Of a stretch of 8,070 nt of DNA, positions 1 through 7,000 are shown piece by piece. Made by a program: the position numbers and the translations under genes. Below the pieces are notes generated by a model, which saw only the letters and a list, made by a program, of their open reading frames with translations, ran no database searches and had not been told where the DNA came from. Each line of letters begins with the position of its first letter. Position 1 is the stretch's first letter. Source of the DNA: Microcaldota archaeon (GTDB taxonomy: Archaea; Iainarchaeota; Iainarchaeia; JAADDC01); contig JALTNN010000095.1 of NCBI GenBank assembly GCA_027000685.1, positions 2,613-10,682 of the forward strand. Reading direction: 5' to 3'.

Positions 1-807
1 AATAGGCTCATTGTGGTGAACGTTTCGGCTGATTTGGACACCATAGAAAGGACCATAGCCCATGAGCTGTACCACATTGCTGCCAATCCCGGAAGAGAAG
101 CGGGTGCAAGGATGTTCGAGGTAATACACCTTCTGAACAGGCTATCAAGGAAGGCCTCTAAGAGGGAGAGGATGCCCACACTCGTCAAGGACGTGTACTC
201 GTGGTTCCTGCGAGCCCTATCCCACTATAGCCCTGAGAAATGGCATCTGTGGGAGGCTCTGGCCGTCAAACAGGGGGTGAGGAAGTTCGGCCCTGCAGCT
301 TACGAGATCTACAGGGGAAGGGACATGGATGCTTTAGTTAGGACTGTTCTCAGAGCCGGGATCAACGCTACCAGGGACACGCTCTTCTATCTCTATACGG
401 AAAACCCGTCCTTCTTCACAGACCTTGTGAGCGCCGGGACGTGGCTGAGTAGGGAGGAGCGCCGCGAGCTAGCGAAGAAGCTATGGCTGGCAGCGAAGAG
501 CACGCTGAGGGTATTGAACGAGAACAGGATCCGACCAAACGAGTACATTCTGAGGTTCGTGACAGGCCTTGTGGTGGCCAAGCAGCTGATTGAGGGGAAC
601 AGGAAGAGAGTACAGGACAAGGAGCTTTACGCGCTCGCGAACTCCGTGGCATTCCCGCAGAAAGAGAAGGAGAGGTTGATTAGAATAGGGAAAAGGCTGT
701 TCTGGGAAGAGGCAAAGAGACATGTCAACCGGCCCCTTCAAAATGACCTCCTCCCGTTCATTAGAATGGCGGGGATGATGAGGGGACTACACGCTGAGGG
801 GGGATGA
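1..807 (+). CDS. Putative HExxH zinc metalloprotease, 5' partial, family not recognised
   Basis: The reading frame is open to the left edge, so the gene probably begins upstream. The GTG codons at 13 and 16 are possible but poor starts, because a hydrophobic strand (LIVVNVS) in front of the catalytic helix would be cut off. Counting from base 1, a HELYH motif lies at residues 21-25, following a strand and helix as in zincin proteases. About 60 residues later, WEALA (residues 84-88) resembles the Glu-containing second motif of gluzincins, which would supply the third zinc ligand; this is inference. The remaining roughly 180 residues are charged and look helical, with no clear membrane segment. 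The stop overlaps the next gene's ATG in an ATGA, so the two are probably co-translated. I cannot name the family or substrate. The zincin motif is seen directly; protease activity is a prediction. Confidence 0.72.
   Translation, partial: NRLIVVNVSADLDTIERTIAHELYHIAANPGREAGARMFEVIHLLNRLSRKASKRERMPTLVKDVYSWFLRALSHYSPEKWHLWEALAVKQGVRKFGPAAYEIYRGRDMDALVRTVLRAGINATRDTLFYLYTENPSFFTDLVSAGTWLSREERRELAKKLWLAAKSTLRVLNENRIRPNEYILRFVTGLVVAKQLIEGNRKRVQDKELYALANSVAFPQKEKERLIRIGKRLFWEEAKRHVNRPLQNDLLPFIRMAGMMRGLHAEGG
796..803 (+). promoter_or_regulatory. Shine-Dalgarno-like stretch for the HD-domain gene
   Basis: GAGGGGGG directly abuts the ATG at 804 but lies 6 bases before an in-frame GTG at 810. The spacing therefore favours GTG 810 as the real start, which would shorten the HD protein by two residues. 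This is a weak, purine-rich match in a purine-rich genome. Confidence 0.35.
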
Positions 808-1532
808 GGGTGAGCACTTCTGACCGCCGAAGGTTACTCCTCGAAGAGGCGGAGAGGATAGGGAAGGATGGGTTGAGGGAGTTCGTGCTGGACTTCCTTG
901 AAGACCCGAGGATAACGTTCGCGAGGGTTGAGGCGAAGCTGAAGCTGGAAGAGGCTCCGGGAGCCCCTAAGATGCACCACTCTTACCCGGGAGGGCTAAT
1001 AGACCACACCCTCGGAGTTGCGAGGACAGGAAGGGTGTTGTCGGGGGTGTTCTCTGACGTCTACGGCCTGGACCTTGACGCCGACTACGTGGTGGCGGGC
1101 GCCCTCCTCCACGACATCTTCAAGTACTACCAGTACGAGTATGACGACGTGACGGGAGGGTTCAGGCAGAGGGAGGACTGGTACCTCTCCCACGACTTCG
1201 CGATCGTGTCGGAGCTCGGCTACAGGGGAGCAGATGAGTATCTCATCAGGGTGATCTCCGAGGCGCACGGGTTCAACGTGGTGGCGACCCCCGAGGGACA
1301 GGTTCTCCACCTCGCGGATCTCGTGGATTCGAAGTTCGCCTCGAAGCTTCAGGACGTGATATTCAGGGCGTGTATAGACGTTGAGAGGGAGACGGACGGA
1401 AAGCTCCTCGCGGTAAAGGTGTTCCACTCCCTCATGAGGAACTACACGGTGTTCGATCTCGTCCCCTACATAAAGAGGGGGAGTCGCGAGCTGAGGGAGT
1501 TCATCAGGCAGGAGCTTGGTATCGATGAGTAG
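804..1532 (+). CDS. HD-domain metal-dependent phosphohydrolase
   Basis: A 242-residue protein with a predicted HD-superfamily fold that binds divalent metal and hydrolyses a phosphate ester. A histidine-rich segment at residues 57-68 (MHHSYPGGLIDH) precedes the defining LLHD at 101-104 (His103, Asp104). Later candidate metal ligands are His130 (SHD), His155 (EAH) and Asp172/Asp175 (ADLVD). The HHSYPGGLIDHT segment resembles the HD domain of the YhaM-type 3'-5' exoribonucleases, but the N-terminal OB domain of YhaM is absent: residues 1-55 look helical. The substrate (RNA or nucleotide) is therefore open. The gene overlaps the upstream protease by 4 bases and the downstream DUF429 gene by 8, indicating one operon. 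The start is ATG 804 or GTG 810. HD fold confident; exact role unknown. Confidence 0.88.
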   Translation: MRVSTSDRRRLLLEEAERIGKDGLREFVLDFLEDPRITFARVEAKLKLEEAPGAPKMHHSYPGGLIDHTLGVARTGRVLSGVFSDVYGLDLDADYVVAGALLHDIFKYYQYEYDDVTGGFRQREDWYLSHDFAIVSELGYRGADEYLIRVISEAHGFNVVATPEGQVLHLADLVDSKFASKLQDVIFRACIDVERETDGKLLAVKVFHSLMRNYTVFDLVPYIKRGSRELREFIRQELGIDE

Positions 1533-2052
1533 GGTGGCTGGTATAGATCTCTCGGCGAGGGAGGGAAACCCCACAGGGCTCTTCATCCTCCCTGACTTCG
1601 TGTGGAGGACCGTGAGGAGGGATGAGGAGATAGTGGAGGGGGTGAGGGGGTGCGACCTCGTCGTCATCGACGCGCCGCTGTCCGTGGAAATTCCTTGGAG
1701 GGACTCGGAGTGGGAGCTCATAAGAAGAGGTTTCAGGCCCCTCCCGCTCTCCATGGGATCGATGAGGGAGCTACACGAGAGGGCGGTGAGGCTGGCAGAG
1801 AGGATGGGCAGGGTCATTGAGACGTTCGTTTCGCCCATGAGGACGCCGCTCGTCGATGTACTTTCAAAGAAAACGGGGTGGAACAGGCACGAGAGGGATG
1901 CGTTCCTTTGCGCCCTCACGGGGCTGGCGTTCCTCGAGGGAGAAGTTGAAATATTTGGGAGGGAACACCCCATCTATGTGGCAAAAAGAAGTTATGTGGA
2001 GGGCTACGTCAGGGCCCTCCTTCAGAAGCTCCCAGGTTTCGGGAAGCGGTAG
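1525..2052 (+). CDS. DUF429 family protein (predicted RNase H-fold nuclease)
   Basis: A 175-residue protein. It opens with VAGIDLS (Asp8), the first strand of an RNase H-like fold. VVIDAPLS (Asp49) and WRDSEWELIRRGF follow, then LPLSMGSM and a long helix, VIETFVSP (Glu99) and RDAFLCALTGLAFL (Asp125). This order of motifs is that of DUF429, for which nuclease activity has been predicted from fold; I know of no settled substrate. Asp8, Glu99 and Asp125 are candidate metal ligands. I chose ATG 1525, with GGAG at 1511 upstream; a TTG at 1516 is in frame but too close to that site. The gene overlaps the HD gene by 8 bases, and its last 31 bases overlap the SSB gene on the other strand. Family assignment fairly firm, function open. 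Confidence 0.82.
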   Translation: MSRVAGIDLSAREGNPTGLFILPDFVWRTVRRDEEIVEGVRGCDLVVIDAPLSVEIPWRDSEWELIRRGFRPLPLSMGSMRELHERAVRLAERMGRVIETFVSPMRTPLVDVLSKKTGWNRHERDAFLCALTGLAFLEGEVEIFGREHPIYVAKRSYVEGYVRALLQKLPGFGKR

Positions 2053-2414
2053 CGTTTGGGAGGAGTAACCTCCCTCTCGGAGAGGTTGTTGTCCGTGTTG
2101 GCCTCGACGTCCTCGTCCACGAGTTCTATCTTTCCATACCTCCCCACGTTGAGGCGGAGGGAGCCCCTCACCACGGTAGTGTAGCCGTTCTCTATCTTCA
2201 CGACGTCGCCCTCCTGGAGCTTGCCCACGTCGTCGTCCCATAGAGAGAGTATGATGGACCCGCTCTCGTCTCCCACAAGGATCTCCTCGACCCTGTGGGT
2301 TGATCCGTCCCTTCTCGACGTCACCTCCCTCACGGGGGAAACGGAAACCACCCGAACAACCACATCAATCCTCTTCATACCCGGTCTTATGTCGCTCACG
2401 TTCACATCAATCAC
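2022..2414 (-). CDS. ssb: Single-stranded DNA-binding protein, single OB fold (SsoSSB-like)
   Basis: A 130-residue protein whose first ~100 residues align by eye with the Sulfolobus SSB OB fold: VSDIRPGMKRIDVVVRV, then ILVGDESGSIILSLWDD (44-61), LQEGDVVKIENGYTT (66-80) and RLNVGRYGKIEL (87-98). It should coat and protect single-stranded DNA in replication and repair. The Trp59 position matches a DNA-stacking tryptophan of SsoSSB. The other two aromatic positions appear changed, to Tyr78 (Trp in SsoSSB) and Val82 (Phe in SsoSSB). The C-terminal tail is short and basic (about residues 110-130, ending KPGSF), without the Gly/Arg-rich acidic tail of the crenarchaeal protein. The start is GTG with no obvious ribosome-binding site, consistent with a near-leaderless mRNA. 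The 3' end overlaps DUF429 tail to tail. Confidence 0.87.
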   Translation of the reverse strand: MIDVNVSDIRPGMKRIDVVVRVVSVSPVREVTSRRDGSTHRVEEILVGDESGSIILSLWDDDVGKLQEGDVVKIENGYTTVVRGSLRLNVGRYGKIELVDEDVEANTDNNLSEREVTPPKRYRFPKPGSF

Positions 2415-2440
2415 CCGTGCTAAAAGCTCCCACCCACATA

Positions 2441-2449
2441 GTTATAAAC
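2441..2449. promoter_or_regulatory. Near-palindromic TATA box, likely shared by divergent genes
   Basis: GTTATAAAC on the + strand reads GTTTATAAC on the - strand, so each strand carries an archaeal box A-like sequence. Its centre (2445) is 29 bases before the UPF0282 ATG (2474) and 31 bases before the SSB GTG (2414). With archaeal initiation about 25-27 bases past box A, both mRNAs would have leaders of a few bases at most. It is the only TATA-like element in the 59-base divergent gap. The minus-strand version (TTTATAAC) is the closer consensus match. Confidence 0.65.
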
Positions 2450-2473
2450 AGGTATGGGAGGGGTGTTCCTGTA

Positions 2474-3322
2474 ATGAGGGTGAGGTTCCTCGCGGCGGAC
2501 TCGTTCGGTGTGAGATCCATGGCGACGCTCGTCGAGACGGACGATGTGAAAATAGGGATTGATCTCTGGGCCGCGCTCGGACCGAGGAGGTATGGCCTCC
2601 CTCCACACCCGTTAGAAGTCTATGCACTGGAAAGGGCCCACGCGCTCCTCTCCGAGGTGGGAAAACACGTCGACGTCCACGTCATAACCCATTACCACTA
2701 CGACCATCACTCCCCGGAGGGGGAGTTCTACGAGGGGAAGAGGATACTCGTGAAGGACTGGGAGGAGAAGATAAACAGGAGTCAGAGAGGGAGGTTCCAG
2801 AACTTCAGATGGAGGGACGTCGTCGAGAAGGCGGATGGAAGAAAAATAACGTTTGGGGGGACGAAGGTGGAGTTTTCACCCCCTTTCCCGCACGGGGAAC
2901 CGGGAACCCGCCTGGGGTGGGTCATAATGGTCTTTGTGGAGGAAAACCTTGGATTTCTCTACACGTCAGACGTGGAAGGGCCCGTTGAGAAAGAGGCGGT
3001 GGAGTGGATACTCGGGAGGGAGCCCGACATCGTTTACATCGACGGACCTCTCTCCTACATGAAGGGATACAGGGTTTCGGCGAAGATCACGGAGAAGGCC
3101 ATGGAGAACGTGAGGAAAGTTGTAGAAAGAGTCGATACCGTGATCCTCGACCACCACATCGCGAGAGATCTCAGGTTCTATGAGGAGGTGGAGGAGCTCG
3201 GCGTCGTAACGGCGTCCCGCTATCACTTCGGCGACGACCTTCCCCTCGAGGCCTGGAGGAAGAAGTTGTGGGAGGGAATGGAGGTTCCGAGGGGGGAAGT
3301 GGAGAGGCGTTATAAGGTTTGA
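2474..3322 (+). CDS. UPF0282 family metallo-beta-lactamase-fold hydrolase
   Basis: A 282-residue protein of the UPF0282/COG2248 type, an archaeal family of predicted metallo-beta-lactamase-fold hydrolases without an assigned substrate that I know of. It starts with the family-like RVRFLAADSFGVRSMATLVE and has LPPHPLE at 42-48. The metal motif THYHYDHHSP has His73, His75, Asp77 and His78. Further likely ligands are His140 (PHG), Asp166 (TSDVEG) and the His227/His228 pair in ILDHHIARD. IDGPLSYMKGY (189-199) is another conserved-looking block. I chose ATG 2474 because the protein begins as the family does there and it sits 29 bases from the TATA box; the frame is open further upstream, but that would run through the promoter. 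The gene is followed 18 bases later by reverse gyrase. Hydrolase fold confident, substrate unknown. Confidence 0.88.
   Translation: MRVRFLAADSFGVRSMATLVETDDVKIGIDLWAALGPRRYGLPPHPLEVYALERAHALLSEVGKHVDVHVITHYHYDHHSPEGEFYEGKRILVKDWEEKINRSQRGRFQNFRWRDVVEKADGRKITFGGTKVEFSPPFPHGEPGTRLGWVIMVFVEENLGFLYTSDVEGPVEKEAVEWILGREPDIVYIDGPLSYMKGYRVSAKITEKAMENVRKVVERVDTVILDHHIARDLRFYEEVEELGVVTASRYHFGDDLPLEAWRKKLWEGMEVPRGEVERRYKV
3309..3316 (+). promoter_or_regulatory. TATA box for reverse gyrase, inside the UPF0282 3' end
   Basis: GTTATAAG lies within the last codons of the UPF0282 gene, centred about 28 bases before the GTG start of reverse gyrase. This is the spacing expected for a leaderless archaeal mRNA. 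No ribosome-binding site is visible in the 18-base gap, which supports reading the element as an independent promoter; readthrough from UPF0282 remains possible. Confidence 0.6.
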
Positions 3323-3340
3323 CCCTCCCATAATTCAACC

Positions 3341-6300
3341 GTGCCGGAAAAGGCCCTCTTTGTGAACCTCTGCCCCAACTGTGGGGGTGAAATAAACGAC
3401 GTCAGACTGAGGAAGAAGATACCCTGTGAGGTCTGTCTCCCCGTGGAAGTGGAGGAGAAGGACTTCGCGTCGCTCGTGGAGGCAGTTGAGAGGAATCTCA
3501 CGAGAGAGGGGGAGTACGAGACCATTTACAGGGTGGTTCGGGGACTTAAAGAGTTCTCGGAGTTCTTCGAGAAGCTCGTTGGGAACAGGCCATGGAGTGC
3601 CCAGAGGACGTGGGCGAAGAGGCTGTTCCTCGGAAAGTCCTTCTCCATTGTTGCCCCCACGGGTGTGGGGAAGTCCCTCTTCGGTATAGTCTTCGGGCTC
3701 TTCCTCGCCGAAAGGGGGAGAAGGTTCTACATGATAGTTCCTACCTCCACGCTCGTGAAGCAGGTGGAGGAAAGGGCGAGGGAGCTCCTTGAAAGGGACT
3801 ACATCGTGGCCTTCCACTCCGGGATGAAGAAGAAAGAGAGGGAGGAGGTGCTGGAGAGGATAAAAAATGGGGAATTCAGGTTCCTCGTGACGACGTCTCA
3901 GTTCCTCGCGAGGAAGTTCGAGCTCTTTGAAGGCCAGCGGTTCGACCTCGTCTACGTGGACGATGTGGACGCGTTCCTGAAGGCATCGAGAAACATAGAC
4001 AGGGTCTTGAAGCTTCTCGGCTTCACGGACGAGATAATAGAGGCTGCCTACCAGCTTGCACTCGAGAAGCTCAGGCTCCTAAGGGGGACGGGAAGTCAGG
4101 AAAAAATCGAGAGACTGTCGAGGAGGATAGAGAGGTTCAGGGAGGAAAATAAAACAGGGCAGATCGTCGTGGCGTCCGCTACGGGGAGGGCGAGGGGGCT
4201 CGGGGTGAAGTTGTTTAGAGAGCTCCTCGATTTCGAAGTGGGGAGCTCGAGAGCGAACCTTAGGAACGTCGTTAACGTTTACACGGAGATGAAAGGGAGT
4301 GACATCGTCGACCTCGTGAGGAGGCTGGGGCCCGGGGGAATCGTGTTCGTCTCCACTGAATTCGGGGAGGAGTACGCTGAAGAACTCGTAGAGAAGTTGA
4401 AGAAGGGGGGAATAAGGGCCGAGCTTGGCACGAGCGGCAGAGCAGTAAAGGCCCTCGAGATGTTCGTAAAGGGTGAAGCAGATGTGCTCGTGGGGTCGGC
4501 GGTCTATTACGGGACACTCGTCAGGGGAATTGACCTTCCGGAGAGGGTGAGGTGGACGTTGTTCGTGGGCGTTCCGAGGTTCAGGTTCGGTCTCGATCTC
4601 GAGGGAATAACGCCGGGCCGCCTCGCCTTCCTCCTCGACGTCCTGTATGATATAGTGGAAGAGGGGAGGCTTCGGACGCTTGCCAACAGGCTGAGAAGGT
4701 ACGGAAGGGAGGAGGACGTGGAGGAGGGTAAAAGGATACTCAGGGAGGTTCTGAGGAGAAGGGAGGTGGTGGAGAAGCTCAAGGAGCATCCAGATGTTAT
4801 AGTGGAGGAAGAAGAGGGCTTAAAGATAGTCATACCCGACTACAAGACGTACGTCCAGGGGTCTGGGAGATGCTCGAGGATGTACGCCGGCGGTATAACG
4901 AAGGGGCTCTCCGTTCTCCTCGTGGACCACCCGAGGGCCTTCGAGATGCTGAGGAGGATACTGTTCAATGTGTATGGGGAGGAGTTTGTCCCCCTCGCAG
5001 AGATAGACCTGGAGGAGATCCTGAGGGAGATAGATGAAGACAGGAGGAAGGTGAGGGAGGCCGGGAAGTGGGAGGATCCTGTGAAGACCGTTCTCTTCAT
5101 CGTGGAGTCCCCCAACAAGGCGAGGACGATAGCAAGGTTCTTCGGGAGGCCCTCCGTCTTCAGGCTTGGGACGACGAGGAGCTACGAGGTGGCCACAGGG
5201 AAGTACATACTCAACGTCGTGGCCACGAGGGGGCATATGTTCGACCTCGTGATGGACAGAGGATTCCACGGGGTGCTCGTGGATGACAGGATCGTGCCCG
5301 TCTATACCACGATAAAGATATGTAGGAGGTGCAACGTCCAGACCACCCAGGACACGTGTCCGCGGTGCGGGAGTGACGTCTACCTCGAGGACGCGAGGGA
5401 CAGGGTGAATGCGCTCAGGGTGCTCGCCCTCGAGGTTGACGGGGTGATAATAGGGACGGACCCCGACACCGAGGGGGAGAAGATAGCGTGGGATGCGTTC
5501 CTCGCCATCTCTCCCTACGTCCCCAACGTCCACAGGGCGGAGTTCCACGAGGTGACGAGGAATGCCATACTCAGGGCCCTCGAGGAGCTCAGGCAGATAA
5601 ACGAGAGCAGGGTGGATGCCCAGATAGTGAGGAGGATAGAGGATCGGTGGATAGGCTTCGAGCTCTCCCAGAAGCTCTGGGCCGTGTTTGGGAACAGAAC
5701 CCTCTCGGCGGGGAGGGTGCAGACTCCCGTTCTGGGGTGGATAATTGAGAGGTACGACGAGCACAAGAGAAGCGTGGCGGTCTTCCTGTCCGCGAGGTGG
5801 AAAGGTGGGAGTGTTGTCTTTGAGACCCCCTTCAGGAGCCTCCATCAGGCGGAGGAGTACGCGAGGACGGGGAAGATACGGGTGAGGCTGAAGGAGGAGA
5901 GGGAGGAGGAGAGGAGTCCACCTCCGCCCTTCACGACGGACACGATGATAAGAGAAGCGGGGAACAGGTACGGGTTCGGAGCGAGGTACATCATGGATCT
6001 TGCACAGGACCTCTTCGAGGCGGGTCTTATCACGTATCACAGAACGGACTCCGCCCACGTCTCCCCCGCGGGTATCTCGCTGGCGAGGGAGTATATAAAG
6101 GAACGGTTCGGTGAGGAGTTCTTCCAGGGGAGGAGCTGGGGTCCCGAGGGAGCCCACGAGTGTATCAGACCCACCAGACCCCTCGACACCCAGACACTCA
6201 TAAGGTACATAAGAGAGGGAGAGATCGTTGTTGAGGGACTCAGGAGGGACCACTTCAGGCTGTACGACCTCATCTTCAAGAGGTTTGTGAAGAGCCAGAT

Positions 6301-6805
6301 GAGACCGGCGAGGGTAGTTGTGGGGAAGTACGAGATAACCCTGGAGGCGCTCAGGGAAGAGGAGGAGAGGATTCTGGAGGTTTTGTTCCCCGGCTGGATG
6401 GCCGTAGATGGTGTGAAGGCGTCCCCCCTGGAGGAAGGAACGTTCGAAGCTGAATCCTTCAGGGCGTTCAAGTCCTCAAGGGTTCCACTATACTCGCAGA
6501 GTGACGTGGTGGCTCTAATGAAGGAGAGGGGTATAGGGAGGCCTTCCACCTACGCAACCATCATCCAGAAGCTCCTGGAGAGAAGGTACGTCATGGAGAG
6601 CAGGGCGAAGAGGAAGCTCTACCCCACGCCCCTCGGTAGGAGGGTTTACGGTTACCTCGCGGGGAAGTTCCCCGAGCTCGTGTCGGAGGAAAGGACGAGG
6701 ATGCTGGAGGAGATAATGGAGGAGATTGAGGAGGGGAAGAGGGACTACCAGGAGGTGTTGCGGGAACTCTACAGGGAGATACTCTCGACGAGGGGAATAG
6801 TGTGA
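3341..6805 (+). CDS. rgy: Reverse gyrase, complete single polypeptide
   Basis: A 1154-residue fusion of a helicase-like ATPase and a type IA topoisomerase that introduces positive supercoils with ATP; a single polypeptide of this size is usual. The N-terminal zinc finger has Cys11, Cys14, Cys29 and Cys32. In the helicase part, WSAQRTWAKR (Gln88) precedes Walker A APTGVGKS (105-112), the Walker B-type VDDVDA (206-211), SAT (279-281), GIDLP (396-400) and QGSGRCSR (506-513); the latch should lie around 410-500. The TOPRIM domain has FIVESPNKA (Glu589) and DPDTEGE (707-713). A second zinc finger (Cys661, 664, 673, 676) sits between these motifs. Tyr899 in LITYHRTDS is the DNA-linking tyrosine, and GRPSTYATI is at 1066-1074. 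No intein or frameshift is seen. The start is GTG, with no visible ribosome-binding site and its own TATA box. The split subunit form known from Methanopyrus is excluded. Confidence 0.98.
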   Translation: MPEKALFVNLCPNCGGEINDVRLRKKIPCEVCLPVEVEEKDFASLVEAVERNLTREGEYETIYRVVRGLKEFSEFFEKLVGNRPWSAQRTWAKRLFLGKSFSIVAPTGVGKSLFGIVFGLFLAERGRRFYMIVPTSTLVKQVEERARELLERDYIVAFHSGMKKKEREEVLERIKNGEFRFLVTTSQFLARKFELFEGQRFDLVYVDDVDAFLKASRNIDRVLKLLGFTDEIIEAAYQLALEKLRLLRGTGSQEKIERLSRRIERFREENKTGQIVVASATGRARGLGVKLFRELLDFEVGSSRANLRNVVNVYTEMKGSDIVDLVRRLGPGGIVFVSTEFGEEYAEELVEKLKKGGIRAELGTSGRAVKALEMFVKGEADVLVGSAVYYGTLVRGIDLPERVRWTLFVGVPRFRFGLDLEGITPGRLAFLLDVLYDIVEEGRLRTLANRLRRYGREEDVEEGKRILREVLRRREVVEKLKEHPDVIVEEEEGLKIVIPDYKTYVQGSGRCSRMYAGGITKGLSVLLVDHPRAFEMLRRILFNVYGEEFVPLAEIDLEEILREIDEDRRKVREAGKWEDPVKTVLFIVESPNKARTIARFFGRPSVFRLGTTRSYEVATGKYILNVVATRGHMFDLVMDRGFHGVLVDDRIVPVYTTIKICRRCNVQTTQDTCPRCGSDVYLEDARDRVNALRVLALEVDGVIIGTDPDTEGEKIAWDAFLAISPYVPNVHRAEFHEVTRNAILRALEELRQINESRVDAQIVRRIEDRWIGFELSQKLWAVFGNRTLSAGRVQTPVLGWIIERYDEHKRSVAVFLSARWKGGSVVFETPFRSLHQAEEYARTGKIRVRLKEEREEERSPPPPFTTDTMIREAGNRYGFGARYIMDLAQDLFEAGLITYHRTDSAHVSPAGISLAREYIKERFGEEFFQGRSWGPEGAHECIRPTRPLDTQTLIRYIREGEIVVEGLRRDHFRLYDLIFKRFVKSQMRPARVVVGKYEITLEALREEEERILEVLFPGWMAVDGVKASPLEEGTFEAESFRAFKSSRVPLYSQSDVVALMKERGIGRPSTYATIIQKLLERRYVMESRAKRKLYPTPLGRRVYGYLAGKFPELVSEERTRMLEEIMEEIEEGKRDYQEVLRELYREILSTRGIV

Positions 6806-6807
6806 TG

Positions 6808-6815
6808 TTTTAAAA
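6808..6815 (+). promoter_or_regulatory. TATA-like box for the zinc-ribbon/EF-1beta pair
   Basis: TTTTAAAA is centred about 28 bases before the ATG at 6839, just after the reverse gyrase stop. It is the only AT-rich run in the gap. The spacing matches the promoter-to-start distances seen upstream of the UPF0282 and reverse gyrase genes. The run of T could also contribute to termination of reverse gyrase transcription. Confidence 0.5.
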
Positions 6816-6838
6816 TCCCTCTCGAACCCATTCATCCC

Positions 6839-7000
6839 ATGGTGACGAAGAGGTGCACGTCCTGCGGAAGGGAGACCGGTCCCGGCGAGTATGTGGCGTT
6901 CAAGTGCCCGGTGTGCGGAGAGGAGATCGTGAGGTGCCTGGAGTGCAGGGCAAGGGGAACCCCCTACACATGTTCCTCGTGTGGATTCGAGGGTCCGTGA
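6839..7000 (+). CDS. Small four-CxxC zinc-ribbon protein (COG2888/HVO_2753 type)
   Basis: A 53-residue protein with four CxxC knuckles: Cys6/Cys9, Cys23/Cys26, Cys33/Cys36 and Cys45/Cys48. They are set in segments such as RCTSCGRE, FKCPVCGEE, VRCLECRA and YTCSSCGF. Eight cysteines should bind two zinc ions. This is the pattern of the archaeal small zinc-finger family COG2888, annotated as predicted RNA-binding with a role in translation. The ATG at 6839 follows a TATA-like box by about 28 bases, suggesting a leaderless message. EF-1beta starts 10 bases after the stop, in the same presumed operon, and this linkage supports a translation-related role. The protein is tiny but the cysteine spacing makes chance unlikely. 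The molecular function in translation is inferred. Confidence 0.9.
   Translation: MVTKRCTSCGRETGPGEYVAFKCPVCGEEIVRCLECRARGTPYTCSSCGFEGP

Noticed and set aside
996..1973. 325-residue minus-strand frame across the HD and DUF429 genes
   Set aside because: It spans two real overlapping genes that have family motifs; its composition is that of an antisense shadow, and no promoter or family signature is seen.
2300..2473. N-terminal extension of UPF0282 to an upstream ATG
   Set aside because: The extension would run antisense through the SSB gene start and through the TATA box, and the family begins at about the ATG at 2474.
4820..6253. 477-residue open frame on the minus strand inside reverse gyrase
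   Set aside because: It is antisense to the TOPRIM and zinc-finger motifs of a complete gene. AGG/GAG-rich sense codons leave few antisense stops, and the product is Pro/Arg/Leu/His-rich with no recognisable domain.
3341..6805. Possible intein or split in reverse gyrase
   Set aside because: The motifs run in order without any large insertion between them, and the frame is continuous at a normal total length.
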